Source of the DNA: Streptomyces curacoi
GTDB taxonomy: Bacteria; Actinomycetota; Actinomycetes; Streptomycetales; Streptomycetaceae
NCBI RefSeq assembly: GCF_001513975.1
Contig: NZ_KQ947999.1
Span: forward strand, 56,239-120,238
Direction: 5' to 3'
DNA: 64,000 nt
In this document: piece by piece, positions 1 through 8,346 of the stretch
Position numbering within the stretch: the stretch's first letter is position 1
Layout of the letters: each line of letters starts with the position of its first letter
Notes under the pieces: generated by a model
Told to the model about the DNA's origin: nothing
Databases searched by the model: none
What the model saw: only the letters and a program-made list of their open reading frames with translations
Made by a program: the position numbers and the translations under genes

Positions 1-306
1 GGCTTCGGCTTCCTCGACCAGGTGGTCAACGGTTCCGCCATCAAGCCCTCGGGCGGCACGAACCTGAGCGAGCTGAACGACCCGGCGATCAACAAGGCCC
101 TGAAGGACGCGATCGGCAACACCGACGACGCGGCCCGCACCAAGGCCTGGGGCGACATCGACAAGATGGTGCTCGACAACGCCTCGGTCGTCCCGGTCGT
201 CTACCGCAAGAACCTGCTGCTGCGGTCGGAGTCCGCGGCCAACGTCACGGTCACGCAGGCCTACCTCGGCATGTACGACTACGTGCTGATGAGCTCCACC
301 AAGTAG
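1..306 (+). CDS. ABC transporter substrate-binding protein, C-terminal end (partial)
   Basis: Only the last 101 codons are present; the frame is open from base 1 and stops with TAG at 304-306. The visible part has the typical end of a family 5 (oligopeptide/dipeptide) binding protein: a helix-rich stretch followed by a segment reading VVPVVYRKNLLLRSESAANV and a final beta strand. Such proteins are extracytoplasmic lipoproteins that hand peptides to a membrane permease. The downstream permease and two ATPase genes on the same strand support this role. The lipobox and ligand lobe lie outside the window. Confidence 0.85.
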   Translation, partial: GFGFLDQVVNGSAIKPSGGTNLSELNDPAINKALKDAIGNTDDAARTKAWGDIDKMVLDNASVVPVVYRKNLLLRSESAANVTVTQAYLGMYDYVLMSSTK

Positions 307-346
307 TAACCCGCAGGCCGGATCCCCTGAAAGGCAGGTGAAGGCA

Positions 347-387
347 CCGGGTGGCCGCGGCGGCCACAAACCGCCGCGGCCACCCGG
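347..387 (+). promoter_or_regulatory. Perfect 17-bp intercistronic stem-loop
   Basis: The arms 347-363 and 371-387 are exact inverse complements around a 7-base loop (ccacaaa). No T-run follows, and the permease GTG lies only 13 bases beyond. In binding-protein operons such hairpins often protect the abundant binding-protein mRNA and reduce read-through into the permease. That role is inferred from position. Confidence 0.7.
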
Positions 388-399
388 AGCCGTACAGCT

Positions 400-1410
400 G
401 TGGCTGCGTACATCATCCGACGCGTCTTCGGCGCGGTGCTGTTGCTGCTGGTGGTCAGCGCAGTCACCTTCGCGATCTTCTTCCTGGTGCCACGCCTCGG
501 TGGCCAGACCGCCGACCAGCTGGCCACGCAGTACGTCGGCAAGGACGCCAACCCCGAGTCGATCGCCGCCGTCAAGCAGAACCTCGGGCTGGACCAGCCC
601 ATCGCCGTCCAGTACTGGGACTACATCAAGGGCCTCGTGGTGGGCGCCGAATACAAGTTCGGTCCCGACGCCACTCGTTGCGAAGCCCCCTGCTTCGGCT
701 ACTCCTTCAAGAGTCACGTCGAGGTGTGGCCCCAGCTCACGGAACGGATTCCGGTCTCCTTCTCGCTGGCCGTCGGCGCGGCGGTGATCTGGGTGATCTC
801 CGGTGTCACCATCGGGGTCATCTCGGCGCTGCGCAAGGGCCGTCCGGTCGACCGCATCTCCATGTTCATCGCGCTGGCCGGCGTCTCCCTCCCGATCTTC
901 TTCACCGGCCAGGTGCTGAACGCCCTGTTCGTGTACGAGGTCCCGATCTGGGACAGCATCGAGTACGTCCCGTTCACCGAGAACCCCGCCGACTGGGCCT
1001 GGCATCTGCTGCTGCCGTGGATCAGCCTCGCCTTCCTCTTCTCCGCGCTCTACGCCCGACTCACCCGGGCGGGCATGCTGGAGACGATGGGCGAGGACTA
1101 CATCCGCACGGCCAGAGCCAAGGGCCTGAAGGAGACGACGGTCGTCACCAAGCACGGTCTGCGGGCCGCGCTGACCCCCATCGTCACCATCTTCGGCATG
1201 GACTTCGGCACCCTCGTCGGCACCGCCGTGCTCACCGAGACCGTCTTCTCCCTGCAGGGCATCGGCGCCTACGCGGTCCAGTCCATCAAGGACAACGACC
1301 TGCCCATCGTCATGGGTGTCACCCTGGTCGCCGCCTTCTTCATCGTCTTCTGCAATCTCATCGTCGACCTGGTGTACGCCGCCATCGACCCCCGGGTGAG
1401 GTACTCGTGA
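400..1410 (+). CDS. Oligopeptide ABC transporter permease (OppB/DppB family)
   Basis: 336 aa. The N-terminal transmembrane helix (YIIRRVFGAVLLLLVV) and a long extracytoplasmic segment typical of DppB are followed by about five more helices. The cytoplasmic EAA-like loop reads YIRTARAKGLKE around residues 233-244 and contacts the ATPases. Start GTG at 400 follows the intercistronic hairpin. The stop overlaps the next ATPase start by 4 bases (GTGA), so the two are translationally coupled. A partner DppC-type permease is not present downstream and probably lies before the binding protein, outside the window. Confidence 0.93.
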   Translation: MAAYIIRRVFGAVLLLLVVSAVTFAIFFLVPRLGGQTADQLATQYVGKDANPESIAAVKQNLGLDQPIAVQYWDYIKGLVVGAEYKFGPDATRCEAPCFGYSFKSHVEVWPQLTERIPVSFSLAVGAAVIWVISGVTIGVISALRKGRPVDRISMFIALAGVSLPIFFTGQVLNALFVYEVPIWDSIEYVPFTENPADWAWHLLLPWISLAFLFSALYARLTRAGMLETMGEDYIRTARAKGLKETTVVTKHGLRAALTPIVTIFGMDFGTLVGTAVLTETVFSLQGIGAYAVQSIKDNDLPIVMGVTLVAAFFIVFCNLIVDLVYAAIDPRVRYS

Positions 1411-2489
1411 GCAAGCTCGAGAAAGCGGCGCTCGGCGAACCCGCCGTCGCCGCCCCGTCCGACACGGACGACGCCTTCCTGTCCGTACGCGATCTGCGCA
1501 TCCACTTCGAGACGGACGACGGCCTGGTCAAGTCGGTGGACGGCGTCAGCTTCGACGTGAAGCGGGGCAGGACCCTGGGCATCGTCGGCGAGTCCGGCTC
1601 CGGCAAGTCCGTCACCTCGCTCGGCGTGATGGGCCTGCACCGCTCGGCGCGCGCCAAGGTCTCCGGCGAAGTCTGGCTGGACGGCCAGGAGTTGATCGCC
1701 GCCGACCCCGACGACGTACGCCGGCTGCGCGGCCGCAAGATGGCGATGATCTTCCAGGACCCGCTGTCCGCGATGCACCCGTACTACACGGTGGGCCAGC
1801 AGATCGTCGAGGCGTACCGCGTCCATCACAGCGTCAGCAAGAAGGTCGCCAAACAGCGGGCGGTCGAGATGCTGGACCGGGTGGGCATCCCCGAGCCCGC
1901 CAAGCGCGTCGACGGCTACCCGCACGAGTTCTCCGGCGGTATGCGCCAGCGCGCCATGATCGCCATGGCGCTGGTGAACAACCCCGAGCTGCTCATCGCC
2001 GACGAGCCCACCACCGCCCTGGACGTCACCGTGCAGGCGCAGATCCTCGACCTGATCCGGGATCTGCAGAAGGAGTTCGGCTCCGCGGTCATCATGATCA
2101 CGCACGACCTGGGCGTGGTCGCCGAGATGGCCGACGACCTGCTGGTCATGTACGGCGGCCGGTGCGTGGAGCGCGGCCCCGCCGACGAGGTCTTCTCCGA
2201 GCCCCGCCACCCCTACACCTGGGGTCTGCTCGGCTCGATGCCGCGCCTGGACCGCGACCAGACCGACCGCCTCATCCCGATCAAGGGCGCGCCGCCCTCC
2301 CTGATCAACGTCCCGTCCGGCTGCGCCTTCAACCCGCGCTGCCCGTACGCCGACATCCCGAAGGACAACGTCACCCGCACGGTCCGCCCCGAGCTGACCG
2401 AGGTCGGCGAGCGGCACTGGGCCGCCTGCCACATGAGCCAGGAGCAGCGGGAGCGTATCTGGACCGAAGAGATTGCGCCGAAGCTGTGA
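1407..2489 (+). CDS. Oligopeptide ABC transporter ATP-binding protein (OppD/DppD family)
   Basis: 360 aa from GTG 1407, overlapping the permease stop by 4 bases. Walker A is GESGSGKS, the signature is SGGMRQR and Walker B is LLIADEPTTALD. The C-terminal oligopeptide_HPY region has the Cys pattern CAFNPRCPYA that marks OppD/DppD proteins. It couples ATP hydrolysis to peptide import with its partner encoded next. An extended N-terminal tail of about 25 residues precedes the nucleotide-binding domain. Confidence 0.95.
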   Translation: MSKLEKAALGEPAVAAPSDTDDAFLSVRDLRIHFETDDGLVKSVDGVSFDVKRGRTLGIVGESGSGKSVTSLGVMGLHRSARAKVSGEVWLDGQELIAADPDDVRRLRGRKMAMIFQDPLSAMHPYYTVGQQIVEAYRVHHSVSKKVAKQRAVEMLDRVGIPEPAKRVDGYPHEFSGGMRQRAMIAMALVNNPELLIADEPTTALDVTVQAQILDLIRDLQKEFGSAVIMITHDLGVVAEMADDLLVMYGGRCVERGPADEVFSEPRHPYTWGLLGSMPRLDRDQTDRLIPIKGAPPSLINVPSGCAFNPRCPYADIPKDNVTRTVRPELTEVGERHWAACHMSQEQRERIWTEEIAPKL

Positions 2490-3790
2490 GCGACGAAAAA
2501 GCGGTGAGCAACCCGGAGCAGAGCGGCACCACCCTCACCAAGGACTCCGCCGCCGACGGCGAGATCCTGCTGAAGGTGACCGGTCTGCAGAAGCACTTCC
2601 CGATCCGCAAGGGCCTGCTCCAGCGGCAGACCGGCGCGGTGCGTGCCGTGGACGGCATCGACTTCGAGGTGCGCAAGGGCGAGACGCTGGGCGTCGTGGG
2701 CGAGTCGGGCTGCGGCAAGTCGACGATGGGCCGGCTGATCACGCGGCTGCTCGAACCGACCGGCGGCCAGGTGGAGTTCGAGGGCCGGGACATCACGCAC
2801 CTCAGCGTCGGGCAGATGCGCCCGATGCGCCGTGACGTGCAGATGATCTTCCAGGACCCGTACTCCTCGCTGAACCCCCGGCACACCATCGGCACGATCG
2901 TCGGCGCCCCCTTCAAGCTCCAGGGTGTCCAGCCCGAGGGCGGCATCAAGAAGGAGGTCCAGCGGCTGCTGTCGGTGGTCGGCCTCAACCCCGAGCACTA
3001 CAACCGCTATCCGCACGAGTTCTCCGGCGGCCAGCGCCAGCGCATCGGCATCGCCCGCGCCCTCGCGCTCAACCCCAAGCTGGTCGTGGCCGACGAGCCC
3101 GTCTCCGCCCTCGACGTGTCGATCCAGGCGCAGGTCGTGAACCTGCTGGACGACCTCCAGGAGGAGCTCGGCCTCACCTACGTGATCATCGCCCACGACC
3201 TGTCCGTCGTACGGCATGTCTCGGACCGTATCGCGGTGATGTACCTCGGCAAGATCGTCGAGCTCGCCGACCGCGAGTCGCTGTACAAGGCGCCGATGCA
3301 CCCGTACACCAAGGCCCTGCTGTCGGCGGTGCCGATCCCGGACCCCAAGCGCCGAGGCGCCAAGAGCGAGCGCATCCTGCTCCGCGGTGACGTGCCCTCG
3401 CCGATCTCCCCGCCGAGCGGCTGCCGTTTCCACACCCGGTGCTGGAAGGCGACGGAGATCTGCCGGACGACGGAGCCGCCGCTGGCGGAGCTGAGGCCCG
3501 GCCAGCGGGTGGCCTGCCACCACCCGGAGAACTTCGAGGACCAGCAGCCGCAGGACACGGTCCTGCTGTCGGTGGCCAAGGAGGCCGCGGAGCTGGTGCC
3601 GACGGAGGAAGCGGCTGAGGCCGAGGCCGGGGGTTCCGAGGAAGCGCCTGAGGCTGAGGCCGGGGGTTCCGAGGAAGTCCCTGAGTCTGAGGCCGAGCGT
3701 GCCGAGGAAGCCCCCGCGGCTGCCGGGGAGGCCCCCGGGACCGTGGCTTCCGCGGAGTCGTCCGCGGCAGCCACGGACGACAACAAGTAA
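2486..3790 (+). CDS. Oligopeptide ABC transporter ATP-binding protein (OppF/DppF family) with acidic C-terminal repeats
   Basis: 434 aa from GTG 2486, again overlapping the previous stop by 4 bases. Walker A is GESGCGKS, the signature SGGQRQR and Walker B LVVADEPVSALD. The HPY motif is CRFHTRCWKA. The ATPase proper ends near residue 355. It is followed by an unusual tail of about 75 residues rich in Glu, Ala and Gly, built on three 11-residue repeats (AAEAEAGGSEE and variants). OppF family members normally stop shortly after the Cys motif, so the tail is an addition of unknown function. A strong terminator follows directly. Confidence 0.93.
   Translation: MSDEKAVSNPEQSGTTLTKDSAADGEILLKVTGLQKHFPIRKGLLQRQTGAVRAVDGIDFEVRKGETLGVVGESGCGKSTMGRLITRLLEPTGGQVEFEGRDITHLSVGQMRPMRRDVQMIFQDPYSSLNPRHTIGTIVGAPFKLQGVQPEGGIKKEVQRLLSVVGLNPEHYNRYPHEFSGGQRQRIGIARALALNPKLVVADEPVSALDVSIQAQVVNLLDDLQEELGLTYVIIAHDLSVVRHVSDRIAVMYLGKIVELADRESLYKAPMHPYTKALLSAVPIPDPKRRGAKSERILLRGDVPSPISPPSGCRFHTRCWKATEICRTTEPPLAELRPGQRVACHHPENFEDQQPQDTVLLSVAKEAAELVPTEEAAEAEAGGSEEAPEAEAGGSEEVPESEAERAEEAPAAAGEAPGTVASAESSAAATDDNK
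3611..3709 (+). repeat. Three tandem 33-bp repeats inside the OppF-like gene
   Basis: Units at 3611-3643, 3644-3676 and 3677-3709 are in frame and encode AAEAEAGGSEE, APEAEAGGSEE and VPESEAERAEE. Units 1 and 2 are nearly identical at DNA level; unit 3 has diverged. The period being a multiple of three makes copy-number change harmless to the frame. Confidence 0.85.
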
Positions 3791-3799
3791 CCCAGCCCG

Positions 3800-3830
3800 G
3801 GCCCCCGCCTTCCTTTGCAAGGCGGGGGCC
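3800..3830 (+). terminator. Intrinsic terminator-like hairpin after the opp operon
   Basis: Perfect 12-bp stem, arms 3800-3811 and 3819-3830, with a 7-base loop. It begins 10 bases after the OppF stop. The right arm supplies the GGGGG that could be the ribosome-binding site for the next gene, so terminator and translation start are merged. Confidence 0.8.
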
Positions 3831-3832
3831 TT

Positions 3833-4510
3833 GTGCTGCGCAAGAATGTCCGGGTGCTCCAGCAACTGTTCAGCCCGTCCGTCCAGCACACGCTCGACCT
3901 GATCGGCATCTTCGTCTTCGCCATCTCCGGCGCCCTGCTGGCCGTCCGCAAGAACTTCGACGTCTTCGGCATCGCCGTCCTCGCCGAGGTCACCGCCCTG
4001 GGCGGCGGGCTGTTCCGGGACCTGGTCATCGGCGCGGTACCCCCGGCCGCCTTCACAGACCTGGGGTACTTCCTCACCCCGCTGCTCGCCGCGCTCCTCG
4101 TCTTCTTCCTCCACCCGCACGTGGAGCGCATCCAGACCGGCGTGAACGTCTTCGACGCGGCGGGCCTCGGCCTGTTCTGCGTGGCCGGCACGACGAAGGC
4201 GTACGACTACGGCCTGGGCCTGACCGCCTCCGCCTGCCTCGGCCTCGCGACCGCCGTGGGCGGCGGTGTGCTGCGCGACGTCCTGGCCAACGAGGTGCCG
4301 TCCCTGCTGCGCTGGGACCGCGACCTCTACGCGGTCCCGGCGATGGTCGGCGCCACGATGGTCGTGCTGTGCATCCGGTACGACGCCCTCACCCCGCTCA
4401 CCAGCGCGCTCGCCGCCGTCACGGCCTTCGTGCTGCGGTTGCTCGCGATGCGGTTCCACTGGCGAGCTCCGCGGGCCTGGAACCGGCGGTCGACGGTACG
4501 GGAGGAGTAG
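3833..4510 (+). CDS. TRIC-type (UPF0126) membrane protein, probable cation channel
   Basis: 225 aa. Two copies of the UPF0126/TRIC repeat are visible: FAISGALLAVRKNFDVFG...GGGLFRDL and CVAGTTKAYDYGLGLT...GGGVLRDVLANEVP. Each has three helices and the conserved Gly-rich GGGxxRD turn, with a seventh helix at the end. Bacterial homologues form trimeric monovalent cation channels. Start GTG 3833 is chosen because GGGGG lies 5 bases upstream; GTG 3854 is possible. The 3' end overlaps the convergent esterase gene by 92 bases. Confidence 0.85.
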   Translation: MLRKNVRVLQQLFSPSVQHTLDLIGIFVFAISGALLAVRKNFDVFGIAVLAEVTALGGGLFRDLVIGAVPPAAFTDLGYFLTPLLAALLVFFLHPHVERIQTGVNVFDAAGLGLFCVAGTTKAYDYGLGLTASACLGLATAVGGGVLRDVLANEVPSLLRWDRDLYAVPAMVGATMVVLCIRYDALTPLTSALAAVTAFVLRLLAMRFHWRAPRAWNRRSTVREE

Positions 4511-5657
4511 TCCCGGGCCCCGTGCCCACCTGGTGCCGCGTCCCCATCACCTCGGTCAGCCAGCGGAACGCCGGGACGACCTGCGGCTTCCACAGGGCCA
4601 TGGTGTGGCCGCCCGCGCTGCGCGGGATGAACACCACGTCCACGGTCGTCGGCGGCTTCGCGGCCCGGTCGATGGCCATGGCCGCCTCGTAGCCGTCGCG
4701 CGGCTGCCCCGAGAAGTAGAGCGCGACGCGCGGCGGGACGCCGGCCTCTTTGAGGAGCAGGTACGGGTTGTTCGCGGCCCGCAGCGCCGGGGTCTTCGCG
4801 GCCAGCGAGTTGGGTACGGCGACGGGGTCGTTGTAGCCGGACATGCTGACCGCGGCCCGGTAGCGGTCGGGGTGGGCGACGGCCAGCTTCGCCGCGCAGT
4901 GCGCGCCCGCCGAGTACCCGGCGACCGCCCAGCCGTCCGGCGCGGCCTGGGCCCGGAAGTTGTCCATGACCATCTTCGGCACGTCGATGCTGAGCCAGCT
5001 GTCGGCGTTCACCTTGCCCGGGATGTTCGCACAGCCGGTGTCCACGCCCGGCAGCAGCGTGGTGCGCGGCGAGACGATGATGAACGGCTCGATCTGCCCG
5101 CTGCGCATCAGCGGCGCCAGCTGCTGGGGCGCGTCCATCGTCCCGAACCACGCCTTCGAGGAGCCCGGATAGCCCGGCAGCACCTCGACGACCGGGAACC
5201 TGTGATCGCGGTAGGCGGGGTCGCGGTACTGCGGCGGCAGCCAGACGTTGACCTCGGCCTGCACTCCGGAGACCCGGCCCCTGAGCTGGGTGACCAGCAC
5301 CCCGCCCTCCTCGCGCATGCCCGGGCCCTTGCCCGGCTTGAAGACCTGCCGGACCTTGGGCAGCTTTTCCAGCGCCATCCCGCCGGTGCCGCTCGCCCCG
5401 AGGTCGGCGGCCTCGTGCACATGGTCGCTGGTGCCGAGCAGGTCGCCCCAGTTGTCGTAGAGCTGGTTGGCGTTGTTGACCAGCGTGAAGACCAGGGCGA
5501 CCGCCGTGGTCTGGGCGAACAGCAGCATCAGCACCCGGCCGGCGGCCCGTACGAGCCGGGGTCCGCGCATCCGCGACCAGAGGACCAGCGGCAGCACGAC
5601 GGCGACGAGGCACAGCGCGACGAGCGTGTAGAGGAACGGGGTCCCGGTGAGACTCAT
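4419..5657 (-). CDS. Membrane-anchored alpha/beta hydrolase (putative esterase, esterase D-like)
   Basis: 412 aa. Two hydrophobic segments near residues 8-27 and 40-60 anchor the protein, leaving the catalytic domain outside. The domain carries LPPQYRDP, a PGYPGSSKAWFG loop, the nucleophile elbow AGYSAGAH near residue 250 and a late GGHTMALW histidine, as in PF00756 esterases related to mycolyltransferase/esterase D proteins. The substrate is not evident. The last 30 or so residues are Pro/Thr/Ala-rich and lie antisense to the end of the TRIC gene. Confidence 0.85.
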   Translation of the reverse strand: MSLTGTPFLYTLVALCLVAVVLPLVLWSRMRGPRLVRAAGRVLMLLFAQTTAVALVFTLVNNANQLYDNWGDLLGTSDHVHEAADLGASGTGGMALEKLPKVRQVFKPGKGPGMREEGGVLVTQLRGRVSGVQAEVNVWLPPQYRDPAYRDHRFPVVEVLPGYPGSSKAWFGTMDAPQQLAPLMRSGQIEPFIIVSPRTTLLPGVDTGCANIPGKVNADSWLSIDVPKMVMDNFRAQAAPDGWAVAGYSAGAHCAAKLAVAHPDRYRAAVSMSGYNDPVAVPNSLAAKTPALRAANNPYLLLKEAGVPPRVALYFSGQPRDGYEAAMAIDRAAKPPTTVDVVFIPRSAGGHTMALWKPQVVPAFRWLTEVMGTRHQVGTGPGTTPPVPSTAGSRPAELASGTASRATAARRP

Positions 5658-5790
5658 GTCCCGATAGAGGGCTTATCGGCGTCTCAGGTTTCGGACGGGT
5701 GACGACACTTACCGAAAAGTTGCCCAGAACACGACCCGGGTCCGGCCGTCACGGCCAGCCCCAAAGCTACCGCTTAGTAGTTTCCTGTTG

Positions 5791-5796
5791 TACCGT
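5791..5796 (+). promoter_or_regulatory. -10-like hexamer for a leaderless transcript
   Basis: TACCGT ends 6 bases before the thioesterase ATG at 5803, so transcription would begin at or next to the start codon. No ribosome-binding site precedes the ATG and no clear -35 was found. Confidence 0.45.
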
Positions 5797-5802
5797 TCAT
5801 CC

Positions 5803-6666
5803 ATGCCAGAAGCAGCCTCCGCCCCGACGGCCACACGGGCCACCATCGGCGACAGCGAGTTCGACCGCGACACCGCTCTCACCCCGCGCGAACCCGGCGT
5901 CTACGACATCGACCTCTCGGCCGGCTGGACGATCATCAGCGCCGTCAACGGCGGCTACCTGCTGGCCGTCCTCGGCCGCGCCCTCGCGGACGCCCTGCCG
6001 CACAGCGACCCGTTCACGATCTCCGCGCACTACCTGACCGCGTCCCAGCCGGGCCCGGCGGTCGTCCGCACGGACGTGGTGCGCACCGGCCGGACGCTGT
6101 CGACCGGCCAGGCCTCGCTCTTCCAGTACGACGAGCAGGGCCGCGAGGTCGAGCGGATCCGCGTCCTCGCCTCCTACGGCGACCTGGACTCCCTCCCCGA
6201 CGACGTCCGCACGACGGCGAAGCCGCCCGCGTTGCCGCCGATGGACCAGTGCTTCGGACCCGAGGACGGACCGGCCCCGGTGTCCGGCAGCTCGGCGATC
6301 GCCGACCGCCTGATGCTCAAGCTCGACCCCGCCACCCTGGGCTGGGCGCTCGGGCAGCCCTCGGGCAAGGGCGAGATGCGGGCGTGGTTCGGCCTCGCGG
6401 ACGGCCGCGACGCCGACCCCCTGTCGCTGCTGCTGGCGGTGGACGCGCTTCCCCCGACCGCTTTCGAGATCGGCATCTCCGGCTGGGTCCCGACGGTCGA
6501 ACTGACCGTGCATGTGCGGTGCCGCCCGGCGCCGGGGCCGCTGCGGGTGTCGATCACCACGCGCAACCTGGCCGGCGGCTTCCTGGAGGAGGACGCCGAG
6601 GTCTGGGACAGCGCGGACCGGCTGGTGGCACAGTCGAGGCAGCTGGCAAGGGTAAGGCTGAGCTGA
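5803..6666 (+). CDS. Thioesterase family protein (double hotdog, TesB-like)
   Basis: 287 aa. The N-terminal hotdog domain has GWTIISAVNGGYLLAVLGRA followed by a TASQPGPAVV strand, and the C-terminal half has a second hotdog with ELTVHVRCRPAPGP. This is the pattern of the acyl-CoA thioesterase-like family found beside regulators in streptomycetes. It presumably hydrolyses an acyl-CoA in the cytoplasm; the chain is unknown. ATG 5803 is preferred over an in-frame TTG 15 bases upstream. A WYL regulator follows after 111 bases. Confidence 0.8.
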   Translation: MPEAASAPTATRATIGDSEFDRDTALTPREPGVYDIDLSAGWTIISAVNGGYLLAVLGRALADALPHSDPFTISAHYLTASQPGPAVVRTDVVRTGRTLSTGQASLFQYDEQGREVERIRVLASYGDLDSLPDDVRTTAKPPALPPMDQCFGPEDGPAPVSGSSAIADRLMLKLDPATLGWALGQPSGKGEMRAWFGLADGRDADPLSLLLAVDALPPTAFEIGISGWVPTVELTVHVRCRPAPGPLRVSITTRNLAGGFLEEDAEVWDSADRLVAQSRQLARVRLS

Positions 6667-6667
6667 A

Positions 6668-6719
6668 GCGCCCTTGAGGGGTGCGGGGGACTGCGCGATC
6701 AACCGAAGACGAGCCGCAG
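6668..6719 (+). repeat. Dispersed Streptomyces intergenic repeat, short form
   Basis: Starting 2 bases after the thioesterase stop, the stretch running from cccttgaggggtgcggggg to gagccgcag matches the frame of a second copy at 21271-21350. The copies share a cccct-aggggngcgggg hairpin, gcgcga(t/c)ca and a closing gccgcag. This copy lacks a 29-base internal piece of the other. I recall such elements as common between genes in Streptomyces; no function is established by sequence. Confidence 0.6.
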
Positions 6720-6765
6720 TCGCCAATGAACCGATGCGGCTGGTCAGTAGGCGCGGAATCCCTCA

Positions 6766-6771
6766 TAGCCT
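6766..6771 (+). promoter_or_regulatory. -10-like hexamer for a leaderless transcript
   Basis: TAGCCT ends 6 bases before the GTG start at 6778 of the WYL regulator. There is no Shine-Dalgarno sequence upstream of that GTG. Confidence 0.5.
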
Positions 6772-6777
6772 GACCAC

Positions 6778-7737
6778 GTGAAGTCCGACCGCCTCCTGTC
6801 GATCCTGCTGCTCCTCCAAACGCGCGGTCGAATCCCGGCCCGTGAACTCGCCGAGCGGCTGGAGGTGTCGGTCCGCACCATCTACCGGGACGTCGAAGCC
6901 CTCTCCGCCTCAGGCGTCCCGGTCTACGCCGAGCGCGGGCGCCACGGCGGCATCGAACTGCTCGCCGGCTTCCGCACCGACGTCACCGGCCTGACCGCCG
7001 ACGAGTCCCGCGCGCTGTTCATCCTGGCCGCCCAGGGCGCGCACGCCGCGCTCGGCCTGGACGCGGCGCTCGGCTCGGCGCTGCGCAAGGTGATGGCGGC
7101 CCTGCCGGCCCCGCACCGCCCGGCCGCCGAGGTGACGTCCCGCCGCATCCTCGTCGACGCCACGCGCTGGAAGAGCGGCCCCCGACCCGACGTGGACCTG
7201 GACGTGTTGCAGGACGCCGTCTTCGCCGACCGCCGCCTGCGACTGCGCTACCGGCACAGCGGGGAGCAGGAGGCCCGGACATACACCGTCGACCCGTACG
7301 GCCTGGTCTCCAAGGCCGGCGTCTGGTACCTGGTCGCCGACCGGCGCGGCAAGCCGCAGCTGTTCCGCGCCGACCGGGTGCGGTCGGCGACCGTGCTGGC
7401 CGAGGTGGTGCGGCGTCGGCCGGGTGTCGAACTCGCCGACGTCTGGGAGGTGCTGCGCCGTCAGGTGGAGGAGCGGCCGGGCGGGATCGACGTCACGGTG
7501 CGGGTACGACGCGACCGGCTCGACCTGTTCCTGCGGCTCATGGCCTCGTCGCTGGTCTCCCACCCGGAGGTGGCGGGCGACTGGGCCACGGTCCGTCTCT
7601 CGCTGGGAGTTGTCGGCGAGGCCCGTCAACTCCTGCAGTTCTCGGACCAGGTGGAAGTCGTCTCACCGCCCCAGGTGCGGGACGAACTGGCGCGGGCTGC
7701 CGCTTCTGTCACGGCCTTGTACCAGCCAGTAGGGTGA
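6778..7737 (+). CDS. WYL-domain transcriptional regulator (YafY family)
   Basis: 319 aa. An N-terminal winged helix (residues 1-60; ELAERLEVSVRTIYRDVEAL is the recognition helix region) is followed by a WYL domain containing DPYGLVSKAGVWYLVADRRG, and a C-terminal WCX extension. WYL domains bind ligands or nucleic acids and control DNA binding. Its closeness to the thioesterase suggests, but does not prove, a shared pathway. GTG 6778 is supported by the -10-like element 6 bases upstream. Confidence 0.9.
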   Translation: MKSDRLLSILLLLQTRGRIPARELAERLEVSVRTIYRDVEALSASGVPVYAERGRHGGIELLAGFRTDVTGLTADESRALFILAAQGAHAALGLDAALGSALRKVMAALPAPHRPAAEVTSRRILVDATRWKSGPRPDVDLDVLQDAVFADRRLRLRYRHSGEQEARTYTVDPYGLVSKAGVWYLVADRRGKPQLFRADRVRSATVLAEVVRRRPGVELADVWEVLRRQVEERPGGIDVTVRVRRDRLDLFLRLMASSLVSHPEVAGDWATVRLSLGVVGEARQLLQFSDQVEVVSPPQVRDELARAAASVTALYQPVG

Positions 7738-7819
7738 GGCCACGAGGGAACTCGCAGGTCAGCGAGGTTCCTTGAGGTGGGCTTTGCCCGGCGCACCGGG
7801 GGCGGACAGCAGGGCCCCA

Positions 7820-7865
7820 AGGAAGTCCCACACTGCGTTGCTTGAGTTCCCGCCCAGGACTTCCT
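7820..7865 (+). promoter_or_regulatory. 9-bp inverted repeat upstream of lipoprotein gene
   Basis: AGGAAGTCC at 7820-7828 is matched by GGACTTCCT at 7857-7865, separated by 28 bases. It ends 23 bases before the lipoprotein start. It could be a leader hairpin or paired binding sites. Confidence 0.4.
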
Positions 7866-7888
7866 CATCTTCCCTGGAGCTGTTTCTC

Positions 7889-8275
7889 ATGAAGCGTGCC
7901 CGTCTCCTGCCCGCCGTGGCCCTGTTGGCGCTCTCCCCCCTGGCCCTGGTGGCCTGCGGGTCCGGCGACTCGTCGTCGACCTCGGACAGCGGCAACTCCG
8001 GGCAGCAGTCATCGTCGTCGTGCCGGCCGCCGAGCGGTGCTCCGTCGGGGGCGCCGAGCGGGGCGCCCAGTGGTGGGCCCGGTAACGGTCAGGGTGGTGC
8101 TCAGGGCGGTGGCCAGAGCGGCGGTCAGGGTGGTCCGGGCGGGGGTCAGAGGGGCGGCTGCGGCGGTCCCGGCGGTGGCGGCCAGGGCGGCGGTGGTGGC
8201 CAGGGCGGCGGGGCGGCTCCCAGCGGTGTCCCGAGCGGTGCCCCGAGCGCGGCGGCCACGGCGACCAAGAGCTGA
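7889..8275 (+). CDS. Small Gly-rich lipoprotein, unknown function
   Basis: 128 aa. The signal peptide MKRARLLPAVALLALSPLALVAC ends in a lipobox (LVAC), placing the lipidated Cys at 23. The mature part is low complexity: a Ser-rich stretch, GAPSGAPSGAPSGG repeats and a GGQ/GGG-rich region. Two further Cys (in SSCRPP and RGGCGG) could form a disulfide. No catalytic domain is visible. The start is ATG 7889 with a GGAG about 9 bases upstream. I do not recognise a named family. Confidence 0.75.
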   Translation: MKRARLLPAVALLALSPLALVACGSGDSSSTSDSGNSGQQSSSSCRPPSGAPSGAPSGAPSGGPGNGQGGAQGGGQSGGQGGPGGGQRGGCGGPGGGGQGGGGGQGGGAAPSGVPSGAPSAAATATKS

Positions 8276-8346
8276 CGCGGGACGTCGTACGACAGGGGCG
8301 GCACTCCCGGGGCACGGGCGGTGCCGCCCCCGTGCTGTTCCGGTGC

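Noticed and set aside
2213..4459. 748-codon open frame on the minus strand
   Set aside because: It is a shadow of the OppF and TRIC genes: it lies opposite well-supported genes and encodes His/Arg/Gly-rich low-complexity protein typical of high-GC antisense frames.
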